Assembly (NCBI GenBank): GCA_023428805.1
Contig: JAEYWW010000381.1
Coordinates: 1-9,553, forward strand
Direction: 5' to 3'
From: Armatimonadota bacterium
Lineage (GTDB): Bacteria; Armatimonadota; Fimbriimonadia; Fimbriimonadales; Fimbriimonadaceae
Length of the DNA stretch: 9,553 nucleotides
Shown here: positions 1 to 5,882 of the stretch, piece after piece
Numbering within the stretch: position 1 is the first letter of the stretch
Layout of the letters: each line of letters starts with the position of its first letter
Position numbers and translations under genes: made by a program
The notes under the pieces: generated by a model
The model's database searches: none
What the model saw: the letters and a program-made list of their open reading frames with translations, nothing else
Told to the model about the DNA's origin: nothing

Positions 1-6
1 CCTCCA
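1..6 (-). promoter_or_regulatory. Shine-Dalgarno-like site for a gene beyond the left edge
   Basis: Read on the minus strand, the last six bases of the window are TGGAGG, a strong anti-16S match. A minus-strand gene starting a few bases outside the window would use it. secE-nusG is followed by rplK (ribosomal protein L11) in most bacteria, so rplK is the natural candidate, but none of its coding sequence is visible. The identity is inferred from gene order only. Confidence 0.35.
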
Positions 7-107
7 AGCAGATATGGAAATGGAGGGCCGAGTTCCACGAGGCTTTCCGCCCCGCTTGCAGTTGAAAGCACCCGGGAACTAGCGCAGCAAGGCCGATGAA
101 AAACAAA

Positions 108-134
108 CCCGCCCCAGTCGATGGCTGGGGCGGG
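108..134 (-). terminator. Rho-independent terminator of secE-nusG
   Basis: A perfect 10-bp GC-rich stem (108-117 CCCGCCCCAG pairing with 125-134) closes a 7-nt loop (118-124). On the minus strand it is followed directly by the U-tract TTTGTTTTT. It begins 5 bp past the nusG stop codon. Stem, loop size, U-run and position all fit an intrinsic terminator. It implies that most secE-nusG transcripts end here and that a downstream ribosomal-protein gene would need its own promoter or read-through. Confidence 0.9.
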
Positions 135-138
135 AATC

Positions 139-669
139 TCAGGAGTCTTTTTCGACTTGAGAGAAGTCGAGCTCGACGGGCGTGTCGCGTCCGAAGATTG
201 AGATCATGACCTTGAGCTTCTCGCGCTCGGGGTTGACTTCCTCGATGCGGCCCTGATAGTCGATGAACGGACCTTCCACGACGCGGATATTGTCTCCCTT
301 GGCGAACTGAACTTTCGGGGCCTCCTGGCTCTGCTCCAGGTTCCGCATGATGCGGTCGACTTCGTATTGCTCCAGCGGCACGGGCTTGTTGCCGCTCTGG
401 ACGAATCCCGTCACTCCGCTGGTGGACTTCACGAGCTTGTAGGTGTCTTCGGTCAGATCCATCTGAACCAGAATGTAGCCGGGGAAGACCTTTTTGTTGA
501 CGAGCGTGCGCTTGCCGTTGCGGGTGCTGAGTTCCTGCTCCATTGGGATCAGGATTTCAAAGATGTCAAGGTTCCAAGCTCCTTCAACCTGGGCGCGGCG
601 GGTGAGAACTTCGCGCACCTTGTTTTCATGACCGGAGATGGTGTGGACGGCGTACCATGCGCGCGGCAT
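139..669 (-). CDS. nusG: Transcription termination/antitermination factor NusG
   Basis: This 176-residue protein has the usual length of bacterial NusG. Residues 1 to about 112 form the NGN domain that binds the RNA polymerase clamp: it opens with WYAVHTISGHENKV and contains KKVFPGYILVQM (59-70). Residues about 122-176 are the KOW domain, with the conserved run GPFIDYQGRIEEV and the family's C-terminal SIFGRDTPVELDFSQVEK. NusG suppresses pausing and links polymerase to Rho or to ribosomal protein S10. The ATG at 669 shares one base with the secE stop (TGATG). It is preceded by GGAGG at 676-680 with a 6-nt spacer, so translation is probably coupled to secE. An intrinsic terminator follows immediately. 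No insertion domain, truncation or unusual residue is visible. Confidence 0.97.
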   Translation of the reverse strand: MPRAWYAVHTISGHENKVREVLTRRAQVEGAWNLDIFEILIPMEQELSTRNGKRTLVNKKVFPGYILVQMDLTEDTYKLVKSTSGVTGFVQSGNKPVPLEQYEVDRIMRNLEQSQEAPKVQFAKGDNIRVVEGPFIDYQGRIEEVNPEREKLKVMISIFGRDTPVELDFSQVEKDS

Positions 670-929
670 CAGCGGCCTCCCGTGATCTGCTGCATGACCA
701 TGGCCATCAGTTCAGAGAGTCCGAAGAGAACCAGGACGAGCGAGGTGCAGACGGCGAGCACGATGCCGGTCATGCGGGTTGACTCGGCAGGGGTCGGCCA
801 GTTGACGTGCTTCATTTCGCGCAGCACGTCGCGATAAAAGCCCTTGAGGCCGCGATTCATCTTAGGCAGAGGCAGGCCGCCTTTCTGCGGCGCCTTCGTC
901 GGTTCCTTGCTCATGCTCGTTGATGCCAT
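669..929 (-). CDS. secE: Preprotein translocase subunit SecE
   Basis: This 86-residue protein is of the short, single-span SecE type. SecE clamps and stabilises SecY in the inner-membrane translocon. Residues 1-30 are a charged cytoplasmic tail rich in Lys and Pro. Residues 31-52 (FYRDVLREMKHVNWPTPAES) are the conserved amphipathic helix with its W-P-T/S hinge. Residues about 53-78 form the one transmembrane helix. The stop overlaps the nusG start by one base. The ATG at 929 has no obvious Shine-Dalgarno sequence: the bases before it are GGACTGTAT, with a small hairpin (938-952) immediately upstream. A later in-frame ATG at residue 6 is no better placed. No tRNA-Trp gene precedes it, unlike in many genomes. 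Confidence 0.95.
   Translation of the reverse strand: MASTSMSKEPTKAPQKGGLPLPKMNRGLKGFYRDVLREMKHVNWPTPAESTRMTGIVLAVCTSLVLVLFGLSELMAMVMQQITGGR
676..680 (-). promoter_or_regulatory. Ribosome binding site of nusG inside secE
   Basis: GGAGG on the minus strand lies within the last codons of secE, 6 nt before the nusG ATG at 669. Both sequence and spacing are ideal. It fixes the nusG start and shows that nusG can recruit ribosomes itself as well as by coupling. Confidence 0.8.
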
Positions 930-937
930 ATACAGTC

Positions 938-952
938 CGGTCTTGGAGACCG
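938..952 (-). other. Small hairpin in the secE leader
   Basis: CGGTCT and AGACCG (938-943 and 947-952) form a 6-bp perfect stem around a 3-nt loop. It ends 8 nt before the secE start codon, where a Shine-Dalgarno sequence would normally lie. It might modulate initiation. The stem is short enough that chance cannot be excluded. Confidence 0.35.
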
Positions 953-973
953 CTCTGAGGGGGGATGGGACAA

Positions 974-979
974 ACTATA
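974..979 (-). promoter_or_regulatory. Possible -10 element for secE-nusG
   Basis: TATAGT on the minus strand lies 45 bp before the secE start and matches the sigma-70 -10 consensus at five of six positions. There is no good -35 at 16-18 bp. The only TTGACA (1004-1009) sits 24 bp away, inside the loop of the adjacent stem-loop. The call is therefore weak. Confidence 0.25.
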
Positions 980-990
980 CCACCTCATGC

Positions 991-1024
991 AATTCGGCCC
1001 ACCTGTCAAGAGGTGGGCCGAATT
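991..1024 (-). terminator. Stem-loop between greA and secE, possible greA terminator
   Basis: A perfect 14-bp inverted repeat (AATTCGGCCCACCT at 991-1004 with its complement at 1011-1024) surrounds a 6-nt loop. It begins 18 bp past the greA stop. Its position suggests termination or 3'-end protection of greA mRNA. No U-run follows it on either strand: on the minus strand the T-run (1026-1031) comes before the stem, and the plus strand has A's after it. If it terminates, it is not a canonical intrinsic terminator. It could instead be a processing or stability element or a protein-binding palindrome. Confidence 0.5.
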
Positions 1025-1042
1025 TGAAAAAAGGGTCGAATT

Positions 1043-1540
1043 TTAAGCGCGAATCGCGGCGATCTCGTAGTTGAGCTTGCCCATCGGTGCTTCGAATGTC
1101 ACCTTTTCGCCCAGTCGATGCCCCATGATGGCCTGGCCGAGCGGGGATTCCTCGCTGATGAGATCATCGTCAGGGTTGGCCTCGACGCTCTCGACCACAC
1201 GGACCTCGAACTGCAGCCCGCGATCCGCATCCTTGAGCGTGACGTAGGAGCCGACGCCCACATGGGTCGTGGGCACCTGCGCCGGATCAAGGACATCCGC
1301 GTTGGAGAGGATTGTCTTCAACTCCGCAATGCGGTTTTCGACAATGGCCTGCTCCTGCTTGACTTCGTCTAGTTCATTGTTGTCTTCCGAATACTCGCCG
1401 TGATCCTTGCTCTCGCGGATTCGTTCGGCGATTTCGGCCCGTTTGACCACCGTCAGGCGCGTCAACTCGTCTTTCAGCCGCGCCATTCCTTCGGCGGTCA
1501 GCAGAATAGGGGATGAGGATTCCAGTTCCAGCTCTTCCAT
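1043..1540 (-). CDS. greA: Transcription elongation factor GreA
   Basis: GreA rescues backtracked RNA polymerase by stimulating transcript cleavage through its secondary channel. From the ATG at 1540 the product has 165 residues, close to the usual 155-160. Residues about 12-85 form the antiparallel coiled coil (LTAEGMARLKDELTRL onward). The C-terminal globular domain carries ISEESPLGQAIMGHRLGEKV and ends MGKLNYEIAAI, the family hallmark. The coiled-coil tip reads HGEYSEDNNE where most GreA proteins have HGDLSENAEY: the catalytic acids (D41 and E44 in E. coli) are E49 and E52 here, so charge is kept. An upstream in-frame TTG at 1564 would add 8 residues. The ATG is preferred because AGG lies 7 nt before it. 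It is transcribed divergently from the gene at 1723. Confidence 0.95.
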   Translation of the reverse strand: MEELELESSSPILLTAEGMARLKDELTRLTVVKRAEIAERIRESKDHGEYSEDNNELDEVKQEQAIVENRIAELKTILSNADVLDPAQVPTTHVGVGSYVTLKDADRGLQFEVRVVESVEANPDDDLISEESPLGQAIMGHRLGEKVTFEAPMGKLNYEIAAIRA

Positions 1541-1722
1541 TTCGCAACCTGTTGGTCTACGCAATCAGACTGTCCCGCGTGGCAGGTGTTCCAGCCGAGG
1601 GGCCAAGTCCGATCACTTACAGACGCCCATGATGGCCTGTTTGCTGCAATCAAAACATGACCCTCTGGCCCTTTTTCCAAATTCATCGTGTCAGTCGGGT
1701 TTGCGCGGGTAAGTTATGGGGC

Positions 1723-2457
1723 GTGAAGCCCGCGTTTCTGCTTGCTTTGAGCGTGATGTGCGCCCTTCTTTCGGCCCAGCCTCCGGGGGACAGCGACATG
1801 GAGGCGCGGAGGCAGGCCCTCGAGACGATGGTCTCGCCTCAGGTCAACATCCGTATCAGCGAACACGCGACCGGGGCCGAGATTGTCGAGATCACCATGC
1901 TCGACCCCGAATACCCCGTGTCGATGGTGGATGGATTCGCAAAGAAGCTCGGCGAACTTGCGGGTTCGCCTCCTCGGGGGCTGAAGGCCGGCCTGGTCGT
2001 GATCGACGAGGAGAAGAAGCTCGGATTTGTCCGCGCATCCTTCGCCACCGACAATCTGATCGATCATGTCACTCAAAAGCTGGACCTGAATACGGTCATC
2101 AAGGCGTTTCTGGGCGCACCCGAACCGAACACGATCAAAACGCTTCAGGTTGTCTTTGAAGGAGAGAAGCCGGGGGCACGCACCCTCAAATCGTTCACTG
2201 ACCCGAATCTGAACTACGCGGTGATGGGCGAGGTGTACCAAAACCCGGACAGCATCGAATACCGGGTGAACTTGGCGACTCAAGACCCGCAGTTGATCAA
2301 TGTGCCGATGAACGCGGATGAGGCGGTCAAAAAGAAGGCGAATCCGATGAGCGGACCCCGCATCACGATGCCGGTGGCAATTTTAATCGCGGCAGCTGGC
2401 ATCGCGCTAGGGGCGTTGGTATACTTCGCGATGCTCCGGCGACCGAGTGAATCCTAG
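1723..2457 (+). CDS. Secreted protein of unknown function with C-terminal membrane anchor
   Basis: I do not recognise this family. From the GTG at 1723 it has 244 residues. Residues 1-18 look like a signal peptide (VKPAFLLALSVMCALLSA). Residues about 25-205 form a mixed alpha/beta soluble part with no cysteines. Residues about 216-238 are a hydrophobic span, followed by RRPSES. The predicted topology is an extracytoplasmic domain held by one C-terminal helix with a short cytoplasmic tail. Two segments may be distant internal repeats: LAGSPPRGLKAGLVVIDEEK and FLGAPEPNTIKTLQVVFEGE. It ends 34 bp before the first pilT start, so it is probably in the same operon and may act at the envelope side of the pilus machine; this role is inferred from position only. 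An upstream ATG at 1657 would add 22 residues to the signal peptide. Neither start has a clear Shine-Dalgarno sequence. Confidence 0.75.
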   Translation: MKPAFLLALSVMCALLSAQPPGDSDMEARRQALETMVSPQVNIRISEHATGAEIVEITMLDPEYPVSMVDGFAKKLGELAGSPPRGLKAGLVVIDEEKKLGFVRASFATDNLIDHVTQKLDLNTVIKAFLGAPEPNTIKTLQVVFEGEKPGARTLKSFTDPNLNYAVMGEVYQNPDSIEYRVNLATQDPQLINVPMNADEAVKKKANPMSGPRITMPVAILIAAAGIALGALVYFAMLRRPSES

Positions 2458-2481
2458 ATTTGTTCCGCCGGTTCTTGAATT

Positions 2482-2486
2482 AAGGA
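2482..2486 (+). promoter_or_regulatory. Ribosome binding site of the first pilT
   Basis: AAGGA lies 5 nt before the ATG at 2492. It decides between that start and an in-frame GTG at 2447, which overlaps the end of the preceding gene and has no such signal. Confidence 0.7.
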
Positions 2487-2491
2487 AGACC

Positions 2492-3574
2492 ATGCGGCAG
2501 CTGCAAGACCTCACCCTTCACGAAATGATCGAAGTCTGCTTCGACGTCGGCGGTTCCGACCTCTTCTTGAAGGTGGGCGTTGAACCTCGCATGAAGCAGT
2601 TTGGCTTCATCACTCCGCTCCCCGGAGAGTGGCCGGTTATGAACGAAGAGCACCTTCTTCGTCTCTTCGAATCGGTCATGCGGACCGAGCGCATGAAGAA
2701 GGTTTATTACGAAAGCAACGACTTCGACCTTTCCTTTGTTGTGGAAGGCAAGTGCCGAGTCCGCGCCAACCTCTACAAGCAGCGCGGCACCCCGGCCGCC
2801 GTCATGCGCGTTGTTCCCACCCGCATTCGTTCTCTGGAAGAACTTGGAATGCCGCAGTCTCTCGCAGAGGTCACCAAGCACAAGCAGGGCCTCGTCCTCG
2901 TCACTGGGCCGACGGGTTCGGGCAAGACGACCACTCTCGCCGCGCTGATCGACATCATCAATGAGCAGCGAAAGACGCACATCGTCACCATCGAAGACCC
3001 GCTTGAGGTCGAGCATCAGGACAAGAACAGCTACGTCAGCCAGCGCGAAGTTGGAATCGATACCGAAGACTTCCTTCCCGCCATGCGCGCGGTCGTCCGC
3101 GAAGCTCCCGACGTGATCCTCGTTGGTGAAATGCGCGACGTGACCACCATGAACGTCGCCCTCCAGGCTGGTGAAACCGGACACTTGGTCTTCTCCACAG
3201 TTCACACTGCGTCGGCCTACGAAACCCTGGACCGCGTCATCAACATGTTCCCGCCGCACGAGAAGCCGTATCTCTGCCAGCGTCTCTCAGGTTCGCTCCG
3301 CGCCGTTGTCGCGCAGAAGCTGATCCCGAGGGCGGACGGAAACGGCCGCGTCGTGGCTTCGGAAATCCTCATCTGCACCCCCACCGTTTCCAAGGCGATT
3401 GAAGACGGCAACTTCGGCGACCTCTATCACCTGATGAATGAGGGCGCGTTCTGGGGAATGCAGACGATGAACCAGAGCTTGGTGAAGTACGTGAAGGCGG
3501 GCCTCATCACCGAAGAGATCGCGATCTACAACGCAGGTCTGGTCTCCGAGTTGAAGCAGATGCTCCGCCGCTGA
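2492..3574 (+). CDS. PilT/PilU-family type IV pilus ATPase (copy 1, PilU-like)
   Basis: This cytoplasmic hexameric ATPase family powers pilus retraction. The protein has 360 residues. It has a PAS-like N-terminal domain with GGSDLFLKVGVEPRMK (20-35), Walker A GPTGSGKT (139-146), Asp box TIEDPLEVEH (167-176 region), Walker B DVILVGEMRD (207-216, with the catalytic Glu), and His box GHLVFSTVHT (230-239). The C-terminal AIRNLIRE motif of PilT is replaced by TVSKAIED (about 298-305). SDLF instead of SDLH, and the ending GMQTMNQSLVKYVKAGLI, resemble PilU, the accessory motor that works with PilT. The Asp box is also altered (LEVEH for the usual IEFVH), while ATP-binding residues are intact. It is the first of three tandem paralogues; the next gene begins 27 bp downstream. 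PilU-like is a judgement from motifs, not a tree. Confidence 0.9.
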   Translation: MRQLQDLTLHEMIEVCFDVGGSDLFLKVGVEPRMKQFGFITPLPGEWPVMNEEHLLRLFESVMRTERMKKVYYESNDFDLSFVVEGKCRVRANLYKQRGTPAAVMRVVPTRIRSLEELGMPQSLAEVTKHKQGLVLVTGPTGSGKTTTLAALIDIINEQRKTHIVTIEDPLEVEHQDKNSYVSQREVGIDTEDFLPAMRAVVREAPDVILVGEMRDVTTMNVALQAGETGHLVFSTVHTASAYETLDRVINMFPPHEKPYLCQRLSGSLRAVVAQKLIPRADGNGRVVASEILICTPTVSKAIEDGNFGDLYHLMNEGAFWGMQTMNQSLVKYVKAGLITEEIAIYNAGLVSELKQMLRR

Positions 3575-3601
3575 TCTTGATTTGACTTGGGCGATGACGC
3601 C

Positions 3602-4702
3602 ATGACCGAAGTTCTCCATAATCTGCTCAAGCGCGTGGTGGAGGTCGATGCAAGCGACCTCCACCTGAAGTGCAACAATCCGCCGCTCATGCGCGTTCGC
3701 GGCGATCTCAAGCGCATCGACGCTCCCGCGATCTCCGAAGAAGACCTCCAGAAGATGCTCCTGAGCATCCTCACCGAGGAGCGGCGGGAAAGGCTGTTCA
3801 GCTTCCGCGAATGCGATCTCAGCTATCAGGTTCCGGGCCTGGCGCGCTTCCGCGTCAATATGTTCTGGCAGAGGGACAAGATCGGCGCGGTCTTCCGCCT
3901 GATTCCGTTCAGGATTCGCACGATTGATGAGATCTTTTTGCCTCAGGTCACCAAAAAGCTGGCGCTTCTGCCTCGCGGCCTGATTCTCGTCACCGGGCCG
4001 ACTGGCTCCGGCAAATCGACCTCGCTCGCCGCGATGATCAACCATATCAACGAGACGGTGCGGCGGCACATCATCACCATCGAAGACCCGATCGAATACG
4101 TTCACCAGGACAAGGGAAGCATTGTCAACCAACGCGAGTTGGGCACCGACACCCACTCATTCAGCGAGGCTCTCCGCCATGTCATGCGTCAGAACCCGGA
4201 CGTGATTCTGGTCGGCGAAATGCGCGACTTGGAGACGATCCAACTCGCCATCACGGCGGCGGAAACCGGCCACTTGGTGTTCTCGACTCTGCATACGGTG
4301 GACGCGGCGCAGACCATCGACCGCATCGTGGACGTCTTCGACCCCGAGCAGCAGGAGCAGATTCGCACCCAGCTTGGAACGACGATTCAGGCGGTTGTTT
4401 CGCAGACTTTGCTGCCGACCAAGGATGGGCAGGGAAGGATCGCCGCCCACGAGGTCATGGTCGCAACCCCCGCGATCCGAACGCTGATTCGAGAAGGGAA
4501 GACGCACCAGCTTTATCACGACATCCAGACCGGCATGGAGCATGGAATGCAGACGCTTGATGGATGCCTGCTGAAGCTGCTTCGCGAAGGAAAAGTCGAC
4601 TACGAGCACGCGCTGTCGAAGTGCTCCCAACCCATCGAATTCAACCGTCTCGCCGTGCGTGATGGACTTGTCCCGGAGGCTTCAGTTGCTGCAGGTTCGT
4701 GA
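3602..4702 (+). CDS. pilT: Type IV pilus retraction ATPase PilT (copy 2)
   Basis: This 366-residue protein has the full PilT layout. It has the N-terminal domain with ASDLHLKCNNPPLMRVRGDL (17-36), Walker A GPTGSGKS (132-139), Asp box IEDPIEYVH (160-168), Walker B DVILVGEMRD (200-209), His box GHLVFSTLHT (223-232), and AIRTLIRE (291-298), the variant of the AIRNLIRE signature tied to retraction. A tail of about 20 residues follows the core. The ATG at 3602 puts the SDLH motif at the usual distance from the N-terminus. An in-frame TTG at 3587 would add 5 residues; neither has a clear Shine-Dalgarno sequence. The 3' end overlaps the third pilT and carries that gene's ribosome binding site. An 80-bp stretch (4194-4273) is nearly identical to the third copy. 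Confidence 0.93.
   Translation: MTEVLHNLLKRVVEVDASDLHLKCNNPPLMRVRGDLKRIDAPAISEEDLQKMLLSILTEERRERLFSFRECDLSYQVPGLARFRVNMFWQRDKIGAVFRLIPFRIRTIDEIFLPQVTKKLALLPRGLILVTGPTGSGKSTSLAAMINHINETVRRHIITIEDPIEYVHQDKGSIVNQRELGTDTHSFSEALRHVMRQNPDVILVGEMRDLETIQLAITAAETGHLVFSTLHTVDAAQTIDRIVDVFDPEQQEQIRTQLGTTIQAVVSQTLLPTKDGQGRIAAHEVMVATPAIRTLIREGKTHQLYHDIQTGMEHGMQTLDGCLLKLLREGKVDYEHALSKCSQPIEFNRLAVRDGLVPEASVAAGS
4194..4273 (+). repeat. Nearly identical 80-bp tract shared by pilT copies 2 and 3 (first copy)
   Basis: Bases 4194-4273 match 5281-5360 at 77 of 80 positions, including 43 consecutive identical bases at the start (4194-4236). The tract encodes the Walker B and part of the His box. Synonymous positions are shared here but not in the equally conserved Walker A and Asp box regions. 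Confidence 0.85.
4675..4679 (+). promoter_or_regulatory. Ribosome binding site of the third pilT, inside the second
   Basis: GGAGG lies 6 nt before an in-frame TTG at 4686, with ideal spacing. The upstream ATG (4662) and GTG (4659) have no comparable signal. This supports a TTG start, which aligns the N-terminus with the second pilT. Confidence 0.65.
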
Positions 4703-5873
4703 ACTTCTTCAGCGTTGTGTGACGGAGGGAGGCTCGGACCTCCACTTCAAGACCGACACCGCCCGCGTCTATCTCCGCAAGCATGGCGATCTGATTCATT
4801 GGGACGATGTGCCGCCCTTCACCGCCGACGAATTCATGGAGGCGATGCGCGCGCTTCTCAAGCCGGAGCAGAACGCCAAATTTGATGAATCCTTCGAGCT
4901 TGATTTCGCCTTGGAAGTGCCCGGCGTCAGCCGCTTCCGCGGCAACATGTTCCGCCAGCGCAACTTTCCGCAGGCGATCTTCCGCGTGATCCCGTTGGAG
5001 ATCACGCCGATGGAGGAGCTGAATCTTCCCGAAATCTGCTTCGATCTCATCAATCGACCTCGCGGATTGGTCTTGGTGACCGGGCCGGCGGGCTCCGGCA
5101 AGTCCACCACGCTCGCGGCGATGATGGATCGGATCAATCGGCATCAGCACACGCACATCGTCACGGTCGAAGACCCGATTGAGTTTGTCCACGACGACCA
5201 TGTCGCGCTCATCAACCAGCGCGAAGTCGGCGCAGACACCCATTCCTTTGCCAACGCGCTCAAATATGTGCTTCGCCAGGACCCGGACGTGATTCTGGTC
5301 GGCGAAATGCGCGACTTGGAGACCATCCATCTCGCCATCACTGCGGCGGAAACCGGCCACCTCGTCTTCGGCACCCTGCATACGGTGGACGCGCTCCAGA
5401 CCGTGGACCGCATCGTGGACGTGTTCCCGATCCACCAGCAGCAGCAGATTCGGATGCAGCTTTCGGTCAACCTGCTCGGCGTGATTTCGCAGACATTGCT
5501 GCCGCGCAAGGATGGACGGGGCCGCATCGCGGCATTTGAAGTCCTCAATGCGACTTCAGCCATCCGCAACCTGATCCGCGAAAACAAGACTTACCAGATC
5601 AGTTCCATCATCCAGACCGGCGCGAAGCAGCGAATGCACACGCTCGATCAATACATGGCGAAATTGGTGGATCAGGGCTTGGTGGATCGGGAAGCAGCAC
5701 GCTTGCGCGCCAAGGATGCCGGGGAATTTCTGCGCATTCTCGGCGCGGGAGGTGGAAACCCACCCGTGCAGCCGCAGGCGCCCGGGGGAGCACCGCCTGT
5801 GCAGCCTGGTCAACCACCTGCCACGGGCGGCGTGCGGGGGCAGCCCAATCGTCCGATTTTCAAACGCGACTGA
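4686..5873 (+). CDS. pilT: Type IV pilus retraction ATPase PilT (copy 3, Pro/Gly-rich tail)
   Basis: This 395-residue PilT (counting from the TTG at 4686) begins LQVRELLQRCVTEGGSDLHF, followed by Walker A GPAGSGKS (133-140), Asp box VEDPIEFVH (161-169), Walker B DVILVGEMRD (201-210), His box GHLVFGTLHT (224-233) and a perfect AIRNLIRE (292-299). Past residue about 352 it carries a tail of about 40 residues rich in Pro, Gly and Gln, ending PNRPIFKRD. This tail is absent from the other two copies and is probably disordered. It overlaps the second pilT by 17 bp (41 bp if the ATG at 4662 is used), so translation is likely coupled. The Walker A has Ala instead of Thr at its third position, which is conservative. 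It converges with the gene ending at 5883, leaving 9 bp and no visible terminator. Confidence 0.92.
   Translation: MLQVRELLQRCVTEGGSDLHFKTDTARVYLRKHGDLIHWDDVPPFTADEFMEAMRALLKPEQNAKFDESFELDFALEVPGVSRFRGNMFRQRNFPQAIFRVIPLEITPMEELNLPEICFDLINRPRGLVLVTGPAGSGKSTTLAAMMDRINRHQHTHIVTVEDPIEFVHDDHVALINQREVGADTHSFANALKYVLRQDPDVILVGEMRDLETIHLAITAAETGHLVFGTLHTVDALQTVDRIVDVFPIHQQQQIRMQLSVNLLGVISQTLLPRKDGRGRIAAFEVLNATSAIRNLIRENKTYQISSIIQTGAKQRMHTLDQYMAKLVDQGLVDREAARLRAKDAGEFLRILGAGGGNPPVQPQAPGGAPPVQPGQPPATGGVRGQPNRPIFKRD
5281..5360 (+). repeat. Nearly identical 80-bp tract shared by pilT copies 2 and 3 (second copy)
   Basis: Partner of 4194-4273, offset by 1087 bp in the same orientation. A further identical 18-mer follows in both genes (4289-4306 and 5376-5393). 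The first pilT encodes nearly the same protein segment here with different codons. Confidence 0.85.
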
Positions 5874-5882
5874 CGCAGGCGC

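Noticed and set aside
1..99. Tail of a plus-strand gene at the left edge (all three frames are open for part of this stretch)
   Set aside because: The frames are 20-32 codons, show no recognisable C-terminus, and cannot be told apart. A spacer before a minus-strand gene explains the region as well.
367..837. Plus-strand frame of 156 codons over nusG and secE
   Set aside because: It overlaps two well-supported essential genes on the other strand and encodes no recognisable motif.
979..1009. TTGACA (1004-1009) and TATAGT (974-979) as a sigma-70 promoter for secE
   Set aside because: The spacing is 24 bp, far from the 16-18 bp needed, and TTGACA is formed by the loop of a stem-loop.
1541..1564. 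Extended GreA start at TTG 1564
   Set aside because: It adds eight residues outside the family alignment, while ATG 1540 has an AGG at suitable spacing.
2480..3259. Long open frame (259 codons) on the minus strand opposite the first pilT
   Set aside because: It lies wholly antisense to a gene with clear PilT motifs. Its product looks like mirrored coding sequence (rich in His, Asp, Arg) with no recognisable domain. Similar frames at 3287-4156 and 4641-5435 have the same cause.
1723..5873. A complete type IV pilus locus
   Set aside because: Only retraction-type ATPases and an unknown protein are present. No PilB, PilC, PilD, PilM-Q or secretin is visible.
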